DNA of 64,000 nt from Flectonema sp. DT1601 (taxonomy: Eukaryota > Euglenozoa > Diplonemea > Diplonemida > Diplonemidae). A program made the translations under genes and the position numbers. Under the pieces are notes generated by a model. The model was not told the DNA's origin. It did no database searches and saw only the letters and a program-made list of their open reading frames with translations. Positions 10,002-20,539 of the stretch are shown here, in pieces. The stretch spans positions 62,001 through 126,000 of the forward strand of contig OZ025781.1 in NCBI GenBank assembly GCA_964019425.1. Reading direction: 5' to 3'. Positions within the stretch are counted from its first letter, which is position 1; each line of letters opens with the position of its first letter.

Positions 10002-13000
10002 CTACCACTGACCCACTCTAGTTGGACCTTGTACGGAGTGTACCTTTGCTGAGAAGGAGCGAAGTTCACGTTTGCTGGCTTCAATAATTTGCCTGACGTT
10101 TAATGGAGTGTCTTGGTGACCTTCAACAGTGTTGTGCATCTGTTCAACGTCTTCGCTGAACATCAGAACGATGAGAACGTATTCGCGGGAGAGTTGCTGG
10201 ACGTCAGTAGTTGAGCGGAGGTTTTGAAGATGAGAGTTCAACCAATGAAGGCACAGCTGACATAAGATTGCCATTAACCTCCAAGAGACTTGTCTCCTCA
10301 CCATATCATCAACTTGACAACCTCTGTACTGAGGAAAGAGATCTTGTGTGTGTGAACGAATTACTTTATTCCAAAGAGCTCTGTAAGCATCATAAAGGAT
10401 CCTACTAGAAGGCCATCCAAGTGAAGGTCCGACAAGAGTTGGAACAGGACTAACAGGAATGCCTGGTCTACTTGTCGCATCATCAAACAAACAGTTCGAT
10501 GGAATAATCGGCTGACCGCGAGCATCTAAGACTCTCATTGCCATCTCCTCAAGACCTGAAATAACTAACTGCAAAGACAAGAACCTCGGTTCAATATGAT
10601 GAGTTATTCCCTGATCTACACCAGCAGCATCCTGAAGTCTTGCGAACGCATTACTAATAGCATCCTGACCCTGAGTATCGATAAGTTCCATGTGTTTAGT
10701 AATTGATTTTATTACGAAGTCTGCTACCTTCATCTGAGGGATGTTGGCTTTTATTATTTGTTTTAACTCTGGTCGTTCTATTCCGAGAACTCTGAGGAGT
10801 TTAATAGCCAAGTGAGGAATGAAATCAGCGTATGAAATATGAATCATTTCATACAATTTATCAGCTGGGACTAACTCTCCCTGAAGAAGAGCACTGTCAG
10901 CACCTGCACACTCTTGCTGATCCGCATCTGCGATGTTTACCCACGCTTCACATGCCAATTCGGAGAGCATCTCCTTTTGAATTTGAGCAATAGCACTCGG
11001 TCTTTGTGATTGTAAATATTGATTTAAGTGACGTCCGTTAGCTGTAGTGTCTCTCTGTGCAGAAGCCTCAGCCTTCAACAAGACGTCAATACGAGCTGGT
11101 AAACAGTTTGGTGCAGATCTTTGAAAGTCAGGACTCGCCAGAAGTACGTCAGCTGATGAGTGCGCCAAACAGAGGCGGACATGAGCAGCCATGCAGCCTT
11201 CGTTTCTGGCTTCGCAATAGTCTGCGAGATCTGATAGAAGACCGATATGCCATCCAGACCAGAGTCTAGCCCAAGATTCAGTAAATTGATTAGTCCACGA
11301 CTGTAAAGGTTGCTTTTGAATAACAGCAAAGTGACCAGCTGATAAAAAGTGTTGAAGTGAATCAGCTGACGGCACAACATTGTGCGGATGTTGAAGCTGC
11401 TGACGATGAGGTCTGCAATGCGACAAGTCAGAGCGGGAAGGCCAAACACCTTCACCATCAGCTCTAGAAGCTAACCATAAATAAATATGATAATGTAATA
11501 ATTTATCTTGTGATGTTAATAACTCTCCAGATAGAATTGGTCTCGCCACACTTCTGTGAGGGGCCTCGTAGTACAGCGCAGCAGGTTTTCCGAAGGCCCA
11601 GTCGATTGCAATCGCTCGCTGTGCTTTGATGGACGCTAACGACTCAGAGCCGAGCTGTTCTGTTTCTAGAGATCCCGGAGTAGAGAAAAGTAAATCCAAT
11701 GTTAGCAGTATCTCATAGTAAGCTCTACGTCTCGCATTAAAGTACAGTTGTGAAGTCTCAGCTGCTTCTGGTAAGTTGTTGTTACCTAACACCGAGCTCG
11801 ACGGATCTAAATTAGGAACCGATGCTGGTTCTGCTACAGCAGCGTGCCAATACTCTGCGCGATTCTCGGGATCGCAATGTTTTGCTGCTGTCATCGCTAA
11901 GTACATGGCGCTCATATATTGTTTAATCTTTCTCAAGTCTTGACATATAACATTGAGTCTCATCACTCCGGATACCTGTCCGACTTGACGGCGTAAAAGA
12001 CAAGGAGCGACGTCAGGTTTTTCAAGTTGGCGAAGAGCATCAGCGATGACATTCGCATTTCCAGGTGAAGGTGATAGGATTCTCTTCCTCGCTTCGTAGA
12101 AGTCAACTGCAGCAGGATCGAAGAAGTATTTGCACTCTCTCCAACTTGCCCAAATACGATCAACAGCGTGTGGAGGTAGTTGTAACAACTCTCCCATCAA
12201 AGCATCAGTAAATGATTCAGACTCGTCTGAAAGGTGCTGTCCGTGAACTACTCTACCCAATTCCATTCCACGTATTTTAGTGACCACCGTCTGTCTGTCT
12301 TGCGGAGACAAGTCCTCAAGTGCTTTTAGTATCTTTAACGCTTCTACAGTACGTTCGACAACTGCGAAGAGACCTCTTCTGGTCAAAGCTTCGATGTTTT
12401 TGATAGTTTCATTGTCTGGTCTGTCTTGAGCTGGTTGTGGTTGTTGTTGTCCATGTAATCCCATTCCTCCCATTTGTTGAGATGCTACTATTTGATCATA
12501 AATATCAGAGTAACACTCATATTGTAATAAAAAGTTTTGAATAGGACCAGGTAATAAACAATCTGTGTGCGGATTATAAAGTTGTTGAATATCTGAAGCT
12601 GTTGGTCCTACGAGTTGAGATAAGAAGTACCTGAGACCTTCTAATGGATTAACGAATAATGAAAACTGTTTCCTCATCCACAACTGTTCCCAAAACGGTG
12701 ATATGAAGGGGGTACTCCAAAGTGAAGCAACAGCACGAGCAAAGTATTGAAATAGAGCTGCGTGACCAGATGATCCCATCATTGTAAACTGTTCCTGTGC
12801 TCTTTGAACAACATCTTGTGAAGGAGGTGATGACAATGTAAACGCTAACAGATCTTCACTCGATCCTCCAGTTCCAGGATAACCAGAATCAGTATTAGGA
12901 TTGTTAAAGAATGAATTATGACCATCGAGATGTCCAGGACCCTGTTGCTCAGAACATATAAGCGATAAAAGCATAACTGACACTTCAACTTTTCCATACG

Positions 13001-14714
13001 TTTGTAACAACCACTCGTAGTCGAATTGATGTGCTGCGAGATCTCTCTGAGGAGAAGTCTGCTGAATGTGATTTATAATTCCTTGTCTTGATTGGGGATG
13101 ACGAAGAGCGATGTGAATCATATCAACTGGTCGTAGTCTTGTTAAGAAAGTGATACCAACACTATGAGCAATAATATACCTCGAAGGAGGACGAACAACT
13201 TGAGCTATTAAATCAGAAGCAGAGGTGTGAATTAAGTTACCCGCCCATTCTTCTTCAACAACAGAAAAGATGTTAATTCCAACTGTTGGGAGCTCTCCTT
13301 GACGCCAAGTGTCTGCTTGTCTGATAAGAGGCTTTAAGTCAACAATGGAAACAACATTACCAGAGCCTTGACTGTCGATACCAAGTTGAGCGGTACATAA
13401 TAATTGTGGTTGTTGTTGATGATTTCTGGGGATCAATATCGAAACTCTCGGGTTAACAAATGACCTCGCTGTTGAATTATCAACAGGACCCGTGTGAATG
13501 ATCTGATCTACCGGGAATGGTGTTTCTAAAGGTCCCAAGTGAGCTGTTCTCAAATCCAATTGTGAGAACATCGCAACCGAACAAGAACTCACATCGCTGT
13601 TGTAATTTCTTTCATTCGTTGATAAGTCTCTTGTCCTTCCATCGTAAGATATTGAGACTGAATAAGGAACTCTTGTCCCATCCTCATAAAGTACTGACAA
13701 CAAGTCATGTTCTGTATGACGACTACTTTTAGCTGCAGGTACAGGATGGATAGAAACAGGATTTACACCATTTTTAGTAACATTCTTCGAACATTGGTAT
13801 TCACACAAGATGGTATCATCATCACTTCCCAGCCACCAAAGAGTTAGATTTCCTCTGCTGTCGAGAGCGTACAGGTAGTTGCGAGTGGAATCAATTTGAA
13901 GATCAGCAATTCCACCAAATTTCCAAAACGACGACAAACTATCGCGAGCCATATAAATCAGATTACCAATCACTGGTGTCGATCCCATGAACGAAGTTAA
14001 ATTCTGAAGTCTGATTCTGTTTTTCATCCATCCATCACGAGCTGTGTATTGCAGTTCATAAACACATCCGTCATTACCTCCAAAAAATGTTCTTGGAGGG
14101 CTATCAGAACATTGACTCTCATACGATGTAATGCATTGCATTATTGTGTTACCAGTTGTTAGTTGGTAGTCTGGTAGCTTCTGCAGGCTGAGTTCATTTC
14201 CTCTTGGGTCCCTGACGTGGATGGCTGCCATTTCTATTGATGAAAAAGTGCAAACGATCATCACATAGTCAACGTGTGGTTCAAATACTCCTGGTTTAGG
14301 TCTCACAAAGTCAATACAGGTAACAACCGATGGTGCTGTGTACATGACAGGGTCTCTACCTGTTTCATAATTCCATAAAAAGACGTGCTCATCGACAAGT
14401 GCTGCAGCTCTAAATAGATTTGGGAATACTTTTATTTGCCAAGATACTTTACACTGACTCTTTAATCGTTGAACGAGTGGTGGAGTGCTCAAAGTTTTTT
14501 GTCTTAAGAACATTGATGCGTAGTAGTTTTCTCTTACTGGTGGTTCGTCACCTGTATCTCTTCTTCTGACTTCGTCTTGTCCAGCATACGAGACTTCTTT
14601 TTGTAACCAGTTGTTAATCACAGTACCAAGCTTTGAAGACTCTGCTTGCATTCCCTGTTGGTTAATAAACCCACCTTGTTGCCCTCGGCCTTGCCGTTGC
14701 TGACTGTACATCAT
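10002..14714 (-). CDS. NUP155: Nucleoporin Nup155/Nup170 family
   Basis: The first ATG after the acceptor-like AAAACAG (14728) is at 14714, giving 1,570 residues, in the range of the family (about 1,400-1,500). After a Gln/Gly-rich head, residues about 80-560 form the beta-propeller region, including FPNLFRAAALVDEHVFLWNY and KPGVFEPHVDYVMIV, both typical of the family's N-terminal blocks. The rest is an alpha-solenoid rich in helices. Nup155 is an inner-ring scaffold of the nuclear pore that contacts membrane and Nup93-type partners. No intron interrupts the frame. A GTATGT downstream of the stop (near 9965) may belong to a 3' untranslated intron or the next small gene. Confidence 0.92.
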   Translation of the reverse strand: MMYSQQRQGRGQQGGFINQQGMQAESSKLGTVINNWLQKEVSYAGQDEVRRRDTGDEPPVRENYYASMFLRQKTLSTPPLVQRLKSQCKVSWQIKVFPNLFRAAALVDEHVFLWNYETGRDPVMYTAPSVVTCIDFVRPKPGVFEPHVDYVMIVCTFSSIEMAAIHVRDPRGNELSLQKLPDYQLTTGNTIMQCITSYESQCSDSPPRTFFGGNDGCVYELQYTARDGWMKNRIRLQNLTSFMGSTPVIGNLIYMARDSLSSFWKFGGIADLQIDSTRNYLYALDSRGNLTLWWLGSDDDTILCEYQCSKNVTKNGVNPVSIHPVPAAKSSRHTEHDLLSVLYEDGTRVPYSVSISYDGRTRDLSTNERNYNSDVSSCSVAMFSQLDLRTAHLGPLETPFPVDQIIHTGPVDNSTARSFVNPRVSILIPRNHQQQPQLLCTAQLGIDSQGSGNVVSIVDLKPLIRQADTWRQGELPTVGINIFSVVEEEWAGNLIHTSASDLIAQVVRPPSRYIIAHSVGITFLTRLRPVDMIHIALRHPQSRQGIINHIQQTSPQRDLAAHQFDYEWLLQTYGKVEVSVMLLSLICSEQQGPGHLDGHNSFFNNPNTDSGYPGTGGSSEDLLAFTLSSPPSQDVVQRAQEQFTMMGSSGHAALFQYFARAVASLWSTPFISPFWEQLWMRKQFSLFVNPLEGLRYFLSQLVGPTASDIQQLYNPHTDCLLPGPIQNFLLQYECYSDIYDQIVASQQMGGMGLHGQQQPQPAQDRPDNETIKNIEALTRRGLFAVVERTVEALKILKALEDLSPQDRQTVVTKIRGMELGRVVHGQHLSDESESFTDALMGELLQLPPHAVDRIWASWRECKYFFDPAAVDFYEARKRILSPSPGNANVIADALRQLEKPDVAPCLLRRQVGQVSGVMRLNVICQDLRKIKQYMSAMYLAMTAAKHCDPENRAEYWHAAVAEPASVPNLDPSSSVLGNNNLPEAAETSQLYFNARRRAYYEILLTLDLLFSTPGSLETEQLGSESLASIKAQRAIAIDWAFGKPAALYYEAPHRSVARPILSGELLTSQDKLLHYHIYLWLASRADGEGVWPSRSDLSHCRPHRQQLQHPHNVVPSADSLQHFLSAGHFAVIQKQPLQSWTNQFTESWARLWSGWHIGLLSDLADYCEARNEGCMAAHVRLCLAHSSADVLLASPDFQRSAPNCLPARIDVLLKAEASAQRDTTANGRHLNQYLQSQRPSAIAQIQKEMLSELACEAWVNIADADQQECAGADSALLQGELVPADKLYEMIHISYADFIPHLAIKLLRVLGIERPELKQIIKANIPQMKVADFVIKSITKHMELIDTQGQDAISNAFARLQDAAGVDQGITHHIEPRFLSLQLVISGLEEMAMRVLDARGQPIIPSNCLFDDATSRPGIPVSPVPTLVGPSLGWPSSRILYDAYRALWNKVIRSHTQDLFPQYRGCQVDDMVRRQVSWRLMAILCQLCLHWLNSHLQNLRSTTDVQQLSREYVLIVLMFSEDVEQMHNTVEGHQDTPLNVRQIIEASKRELRSFSAKVHSVQGPTRVGQW

Positions 14715-16236
14715 GATACTGTACAACCTGTTTTATAAATATGTCTTTTATCATTCTAAGACAAGCTAATTAAAAATCTGAAACAAAATGTCACGCGAAA
14801 TTTCCTCTTTCGACATGCTTTTTTGCCGAAAATGAAAATACTAAAAGGAAACAGAGATCTTTTTAAAAACTGGATGTGTAGGTTCTCATTCTAACTCCTC
14901 ACACGATTCAGTTCAAGGGAAACATTTAAAACAACACACACAGATTGATAGAACATTTTATTCAATACAATAAAATATTGATTCAGGTAACTAGATCATA
15001 TGTCGTAGTGTGTTGTTTACAGAAAACAAAAATAACGAAACTGCCACACCTTAAATAAGGTGATAAAAAAAACTTTATAAAGTATCTCAAAGAAGTAAAG
15101 AAAAAGAAGAAAAAAAAGGAACTGTCAACACTCCCACAAGAGGATTTACAAAACAGATGGAAATAAGTTGTTTGAAACAAAGGAAACGCACAATAAGTAG
15201 GAATGCAATACCATGATGTGCTCATTACTTGTAATGCGCAACCGACAAATATTTATAGAAATTACTTTTAGTTTAGTTTTAGTTGAGCACAAGGTTCCAT
15301 TGGCTGCAAAAAGTAAAACATAGTCTCTCTTCTCTTTTTTTTTCATTTTTTTTTTTGGCCTCGTTTAAGAAACACTTATGTGCAGCTCACGCAATAAAAA
15401 ATTACTCTCAAAAAGGTCGTATCAGGTACAGTGACCATACGACTTTTTTATGATTTCTTTTTTTTTTAGCTTCGTCATTATGAAACAAAAGAAATGCGAC
15501 TAAAAAAAAAAAAAAAAAAAAAAAAAAAGTACACACGCGTGGGATAAAAGAGAACTGAGAAAAACTAAACAGAGGAAAAAAAAAATGAAGCTCAAAATTC
15601 CAAATTGCAGACCAGAATTAATCTCGAGGGTGCTATTAATCAACATTTAACTCCCGCGTAATTTATTATAAGAAAAAGGAAAAAAAAACTATTCCATCAG
15701 TGAACTGAAGGTTAGAACCAGAACTTCTCTTTTTAAAGAGACAGATGTTAGGCCTTGTGCAACACCAACAGTATCGCAGTTTATTATTTTGTTTTTTCCC
15801 ATTCTTTTTATCGTTGTGAAAAAAAGTAAGTTCTACTAACCAAAATAAAAGAATGAGGGGAGACTATAGTAACAACTTTAGGTACTAAGAACAAAATTAA
15901 TATCAAGTACTTGACTGAAAAGATATTTGTAACTGGTAATCGAAGAAAAGGTACGTTTAGAAAAAAAAAAAAAAAAAAAAGAAAACATAAAAAAAGGGAA
16001 ACACATAAGGCTATCCTGGGCACCAAACACTATCCAAAAAAAACTCAAATCCGGTACAAGAAAAAAACAGTTTGTATTAAAGCTATTTTGTAGCACACTA
16101 TTGGCGGCGCACTCTTTTGTTATAAAAAACAAAAATTATAACGTTTCGAAGATGGCAAGGCACATTGTGCACTTCCTTTAATGTGAGGTTAAATCCAATA
16201 TTTGAATGCCGCAATCATTAAGGCGTTGTCTTTTTC
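14715..16236. other. Gene-free AT-rich spacer
   Basis: It has many A and T runs (for example 15503-15528), short chance frames full of Lys and Phe, and a small imperfect hairpin at 15410-15447. I see no gene. Confidence 0.4.
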
Positions 16237-16345
16237 TTAATCAGTACCGACTGATCTTAATCTCCGACATTGCTCTCCCATCCCGCTAGTCAGTAGTGAA
16301 GTTTCAGAGTCATCTGTGTCTTCAGTATCGTCATCCGAAAAGAAA
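16237..16345 (-). other. Orphan coding-like exon
   Basis: After a T run and a TTTACCAG acceptor, one frame reads SDDDTEDTDDSETS, then LLTSGMGEQCRRLR, and ends at a stop (16237-16239). The regular GAY/GAR spacing every third base looks coding. It sits 52 bases beyond the stop of the kinase gene, in which I find no suitable donor. It could be an alternative last exon of that kinase, a small trans-spliced gene, or chance. Confidence 0.3.
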
Positions 16346-16396
16346 CTGGTAAAAAAAAAAAAAAAATCAACGACAAGGAATCGAACTAAAGGAGAA

Positions 16397-17782
16397 TTAT
16401 GCTTTAGTTTTTAATTGCTTTTTAGCTTCGCGGTAGAATTCACAACATGATTTATCAGTTGCGATGTCAACACATTTAATATGAACAGGACACTGGCAAT
16501 TCACACACGAGAATCCTTGTCTTCCGATTCCATAAATAAACTTTTTGCAAACAAAACACCAATGAGGTGAGTGCCAATGCTTTCGTGCGAAGACGTGAGG
16601 GGTTCCAATCCGAAAACCAGAATCCGGCGGGGGTCCTCCAGGAGATCGAGAACGAGTTGCAACAGACGCGGCTAATAAAGAAGCGCTAGTTTTACGAATC
16701 TGATTAAGTTGTCTTCCTAAATGGTCGCAACCATCTAAACAAAGTTGCTCAGGAAGCTGAATTGGTTCTGTTGTTGGACTCCTACTCGGGGAAGATGATC
16801 CTTCCGATTCGTTAGATGAACACCCATCAATGATTCCAGCACATAATAAGTCTTTGTCTTCAATTTCATCTTTTTCACCCGTTTCAACTCTGATACTTTG
16901 CCTTACAGCATCTTCACTTATAACAATCCTTGGTACGGCGAATACCTTACTCGTATCTAAGTTTGGAGTAAACCAAGAATGTTCCATAATCTCTTTTATT
17001 GTCAACCGATCGTCTGGTTTTCCAACGAGGATTCGTTTTATTAAATCAGATGCCCCACTTGATATATGATCTGGAATAGTATAATGACCCCCGATGATTG
17101 ATCTGATAACCCCCTGAATACCTCTGGTACCTCCTTGGGGTTTGAACGGAGCATATCCCGATAACATAACGTAAAGGATTACACCACATGACCAAACGTC
17201 TGTTTGAAATCCATTATATCCTTTGTTTAAAAATATTTCTGGAGCTGCGTAGTTGGGTGTACCGCACTGCGTCTGCAATCTAAGAGTTGGAGTGACCTGA
17301 CCGTCTTCCAAGTTTTGGATATTTGAAAAACCAAAATCAGCAATTTTCAACACTCCTTCAGACGTCAGTAGTAAGTTTTGTGGTTTTAAATCTCTGTGAA
17401 CTATTCCTTGCTCATGACAATATTTAATTCCCAGTATCAGTTGTTGGTAATAGTCTCGAGCAGTCTTTTCAATGAATCTTTGATTTTCTTGAATGAGATC
17501 GAACAGCTCACCGCCAGATGCAAACTCCAACACTAAATAAAAATGTTTTTGAGTTTCCATAACATCGTACAGCCTCAATACATTCTCGTGATTGAGCTCT
17601 TTCATCATGGCTATTTCTCTTTGAAGCATTAACCTTCCTTGACTGCCTTGTAATTTCATTTTTTGACAAATCTTTATCGCAGCATCTTGCTTAGAATTCG
17701 GATTAGTCGCATATTTGACTTCTCCAAAAGATCCCATCCCCAGAGTGCTGTGCAGCTTCCAACCTCCGATTTGTTTTCCCAT
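16397..17782 (-). CDS. CAMK-like Ser/Thr kinase with C-terminal C1 domain
   Basis: This is a 461-residue single exon. The kinase domain (about 7-270) has the loop GMGSFGEV, catalytic lysine near 37, HRDLKPQN at 129 and DFG at 149. CGTPNYAAPE and VWSCGVILYVMLSGYAPF place it near the SNF1/AMPK and CIPK group. A Ser-rich linker follows. Residues about 395-445 hold a C1-type zinc finger: HVFARKHWHSPHWCFVCKK and further Cys and His pairs ending in CVDIA. C1 domains bind diacylglycerol or serve as membrane contacts. A C1 at the end of an SNF1-like kinase is uncommon; protein kinases C and D carry theirs before the kinase domain. All core catalytic residues are present. Confidence 0.92.
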   Translation of the reverse strand: MGKQIGGWKLHSTLGMGSFGEVKYATNPNSKQDAAIKICQKMKLQGSQGRLMLQREIAMMKELNHENVLRLYDVMETQKHFYLVLEFASGGELFDLIQENQRFIEKTARDYYQQLILGIKYCHEQGIVHRDLKPQNLLLTSEGVLKIADFGFSNIQNLEDGQVTPTLRLQTQCGTPNYAAPEIFLNKGYNGFQTDVWSCGVILYVMLSGYAPFKPQGGTRGIQGVIRSIIGGHYTIPDHISSGASDLIKRILVGKPDDRLTIKEIMEHSWFTPNLDTSKVFAVPRIVISEDAVRQSIRVETGEKDEIEDKDLLCAGIIDGCSSNESEGSSSPSRSPTTEPIQLPEQLCLDGCDHLGRQLNQIRKTSASLLAASVATRSRSPGGPPPDSGFRIGTPHVFARKHWHSPHWCFVCKKFIYGIGRQGFSCVNCQCPVHIKCVDIATDKSCCEFYREAKKQLKTKA

Positions 17783-18201
17783 TTTTATTTAGTGTTTTTT
17801 TTTTTTTTTTTTTGGAAAATCTTGTTTTTTGGATAAAGTACTTGTTAAAATAAAATAAATACCAACGTGAGGCTTCCCTCCGTAATACCAAAAGTAACTC
17901 TGCTGGGAACTTTTTATTTGTATGCCATCCCAGTTTGTCGCTATTTTTTTTTTTTTTTTTTTTTTTCTCTTTATAGTGCATCAAATAAACCTGTACCACA
18001 TTTATGTAAGTAATCCGTTACTGTGGAAGGACCCAACACAGTCGGCGTTGGTATTGTTAACAGAGGCGTCTACGGAAAAAAAAGGAGGGAAAAGTAGGGT
18101 GAACAAAAATCTAAAAAAATTAAAATAAGAATCTAACATGGAGAGAATGGAGGAGGAGGCTCCTAGAGGAGAATTGTCTGTCAAACTAACTGTCTGTGTG
18201 T
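17783..18201. other. Spacer
   Basis: It contains two long T runs (about 17795-17814 and 17945-17966) and the leader region of the kinase gene. No supported gene. Confidence 0.4.
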
Positions 18202-19284
18202 TTAAATTACTTTTTCCAAATTGCGACGAACACTTTTCAAATTCCATTCATATAAAAAGTTGTTTGCCTTTTCGACATCGACACCATTGTAAGTGTAGTC
18301 TTGAGTAGTGAAATCTAAAGAAACATCTTCAATTCTGCTACGACTACATGGGAGACGCATTACTTCTAATCCAGAATGGAATGATATTTTTGATTCAGGT
18401 TTGAGGACTTCAGCTCCCTTTGCTTTGCCACAGATTTCTATGATTTTCTCGGCATTTTCCTCCTTCCAAATGTCATCAACATTAGAACCGTATTCCATAA
18501 TTAGTTGTTTCGCAGTTTTTGGTCCAGTTCCGCGGATACCTGCAATCCCGTCAGCAGCCTGACCTGTGATGGCCCAGTAGTTAGCCAGCTGTGAGACTGG
18601 AATTCCAAATGTTTCTTCAATTCGTTCCTTCGTCATGATCAACTTTTCACTCTTAGGAGCAGGAACACATACTTTTACTTTATCACTACTGGCTAACTGA
18701 AAGATGTCTTGATCTCTGGTGTGAATGACTACGTTTGATTTCGAATTCATGACCAACTCAGCGATGACATCATCAGCTTCCAATCCAACTTTAAAAATAC
18801 AATGTTTGTTTCCCAACATTGATATCGCAGAGTCTCTACAGGGTTGTAGTTGTGATTGAAGAGCTGCGTTTTTAGCGCGACCCTTCTTGTAGGCTGTGTT
18901 CCAAGAATTCCTCCAAGTCTTTCCGGCATCAAAGGCTAAGGCTACCTGATCTTCACCCTTTCTTAAGATGGATAATAATAAGATAAGTTGATTGCTGAAT
19001 CCCATCAAAGCATTTGATGATTTTCCGTTACTTTTAAACCAAACTGGCATAGCATGGAATGATCTGTGAATCCAATCACTCGCATCTACGATGTGCAACA
19101 CACCAGGACCTTTAACTTCTCTTACTGCTTCGTAACCTTTCAATTTCTTTGGTTTCTTGACAGCTGGTTCCTTTACTTCTTTGACAGTTTTCGTTTTTTT
19201 AATTTTCGGTACAACAACTTTATCAACGTTCTTCTTCAAAGAAACTTTCTTAACTGCTTCGACTATCTTTTTCCGAGCTGGCAT
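18202..19284 (-). CDS. 5'-3' exonuclease, DNA polymerase I N-terminal type
   Basis: The 360-residue protein has a very basic N-terminal tail (residues 1-58, rich in Lys and Val), which could be a nuclear or organellar signal. The nuclease follows: VDASDWIHRS at 66, FDAGKTWRNSW at 118, acidic metal ligands EADD at 169 and RDQD at 190, and a helix-hairpin-helix GIRGTGPKTA near 249. This is the PolA/T5 exonuclease family, which removes RNA primers and flaps. There is no polymerase domain, so it acts alone, perhaps in an organelle. The ATG at 19284 directly follows a 22-base A run on the coding strand and a CATCAG acceptor-like site 32 bases away. Confidence 0.9.
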   Translation of the reverse strand: MPARKKIVEAVKKVSLKKNVDKVVVPKIKKTKTVKEVKEPAVKKPKKLKGYEAVREVKGPGVLHIVDASDWIHRSFHAMPVWFKSNGKSSNALMGFSNQLILLLSILRKGEDQVALAFDAGKTWRNSWNTAYKKGRAKNAALQSQLQPCRDSAISMLGNKHCIFKVGLEADDVIAELVMNSKSNVVIHTRDQDIFQLASSDKVKVCVPAPKSEKLIMTKERIEETFGIPVSQLANYWAITGQAADGIAGIRGTGPKTAKQLIMEYGSNVDDIWKEENAEKIIEICGKAKGAEVLKPESKISFHSGLEVMRLPCSRSRIEDVSLDFTTQDYTYNGVDVEKANNFLYEWNLKSVRRNLEKVI

Positions 19285-19344
19285 TTTTTTTTTTTTTTTT
19301 TTTTTTGATGTAGGATCTGATGAGAGGAATAAACAAGAAAAACA

Positions 19345-19466
19345 CTATCTCAGATATAAACCATGACATCGTCCTCCATCTGTTATGTCATGTGCTTCTT
19401 CGTCACTGTTTTAAAAAGATCACACGGTACTAAATTGGATACATAAATCGATGCTTTCGGACGTAC
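19345..19466 (-). other. Terminal coding-like exon with intron
   Basis: A 61-base exon (19345-19405) follows an AAAACAG acceptor and a 61-base intron (19406-19466) that begins GTACGT. Joined to the preceding sequence, the frame reads LLISSDGDEEAHDITDGG and ends at a stop. The upstream part is pyrimidine-rich, so its open frame is weak evidence. No start codon is identified. It suggests a small gene between the exonuclease and the glutamine-rich protein. Confidence 0.3.
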
Positions 19467-19846
19467 CCATCCGATGAAATGAGTAAGGACTTTATTGAAG
19501 AGGGTGTAATAAGTAGAAAAGGAAGGTAAATAAAATTAGGAAAAGGGGGGTGAAACTGAACTTTTTTTTGTGTGGAGATCAAAGATGAGCGATGAGCTAA
19601 GAAGGTAATTACCTCAGGGCAATGTGTCTCGTTGTTGTTATTGTAATGTGACTACCACAACAACCACAGCTCTTCAGTCAGGTTATTCACTACTTTGGCA
19701 AAAAAATTCTAACTAAATAGAGAGAGAGAGAACGGGGGATGCAACTGGCAGCTTTCACAGTTAGTTTTTAATTCTCTGTTCAATAGACGTAAGAGATTCC
19801 ACGACTTGTTTTGATCACAATATTCACTCCAATAAAGTTGTTCATT

Positions 19847-20539
19847 CTATTGATCAAACAGTTTTAAAATATCCCTGCAGACGGCTTCCTTGTCAACCAT
19901 TCTCAACAACGCTATGCGGAGCTGATCAGATGATGCATTTCGTAGTTGAGTAGTTTCTAATTTAAATGAAACGAGACCGCTAGTCCCCGGCTCTAACATT
20001 GAAACGACGTCTGATATTTGAGCTTTGAGCTCATGGAGAGGACCTGTCAGGTCAGATAACTGAACCTGGAGCTCCATTGGTGAGGCTGCAGGTACGTCCT
20101 GTTGCTGCTGTTGTTGCTGCTGCTGTTGTTGTTGTTGTTGTTGTTGTTGTTGAGTTTGTGGAAGAGGTTGTTGAGTGTGTTGCTGCTGCTGTTGCTGAGT
20201 CAGCTGCTGAGAAACTACTAACTGCTGTTGCTGCTGTTGTTGTGTCAGTTGCTCAACTTCACGATTTTGAGTCAAAATCTGTTCCTGTTGCTGTTGCTGT
20301 GGCAACGTCTCTTCAGGAAGTAATACGGAAGTACTTACTTCAGGGATACCACTTCCTTGAAGGGTGGTTTCAAAATCAATCATCCCAATTCCACTCATGT
20401 CCATCATACCGCCAGCTCCATCAGTTCCTAATGACCACATATTGTCACCCATCGCTACTCCCATGTCACCAGTGTTGTCTTCAGAAAACATACTAAATAC
20501 CGCATCGTTACCACCTCCAGTTGTGAAGAACGAGTCCAT
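19847..20539 (-). CDS. Glutamine-rich protein, possible transcription co-factor
   Basis: The 230-residue protein starts with an acidic, Met/Gly/Asp-rich segment (1-75), then a long glutamine tract (about 80-148, broken by Thr and Val), and ends with a helical segment of about 80 residues containing LHELKAQISDVVSMLEPG and DQLRIALLRMVDKEAV. This acidic plus poly-Q layout is common in activators and Mediator subunits, but I recognise no family. The mix of CAG and CAA codons argues against a simple recent triplet expansion. A CATCAG lies 25 bases before the ATG. Confidence 0.65.
   Translation of the reverse strand: MDSFFTTGGGNDAVFSMFSEDNTGDMGVAMGDNMWSLGTDGAGGMMDMSGIGMIDFETTLQGSGIPEVSTSVLLPEETLPQQQQQEQILTQNREVEQLTQQQQQQQLVVSQQLTQQQQQQHTQQPLPQTQQQQQQQQQQQQQQQQQQDVPAASPMELQVQLSDLTGPLHELKAQISDVVSMLEPGTSGLVSFKLETTQLRNASSDQLRIALLRMVDKEAVCRDILKLFDQ

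Noticed and set aside
19800-19850. Short frame MNNFIGVNIVIKTSRGISY directly after the Gln-rich gene's stop, resembling an Sm-like start
   Set aside because: Too short, with no supported continuation exon.
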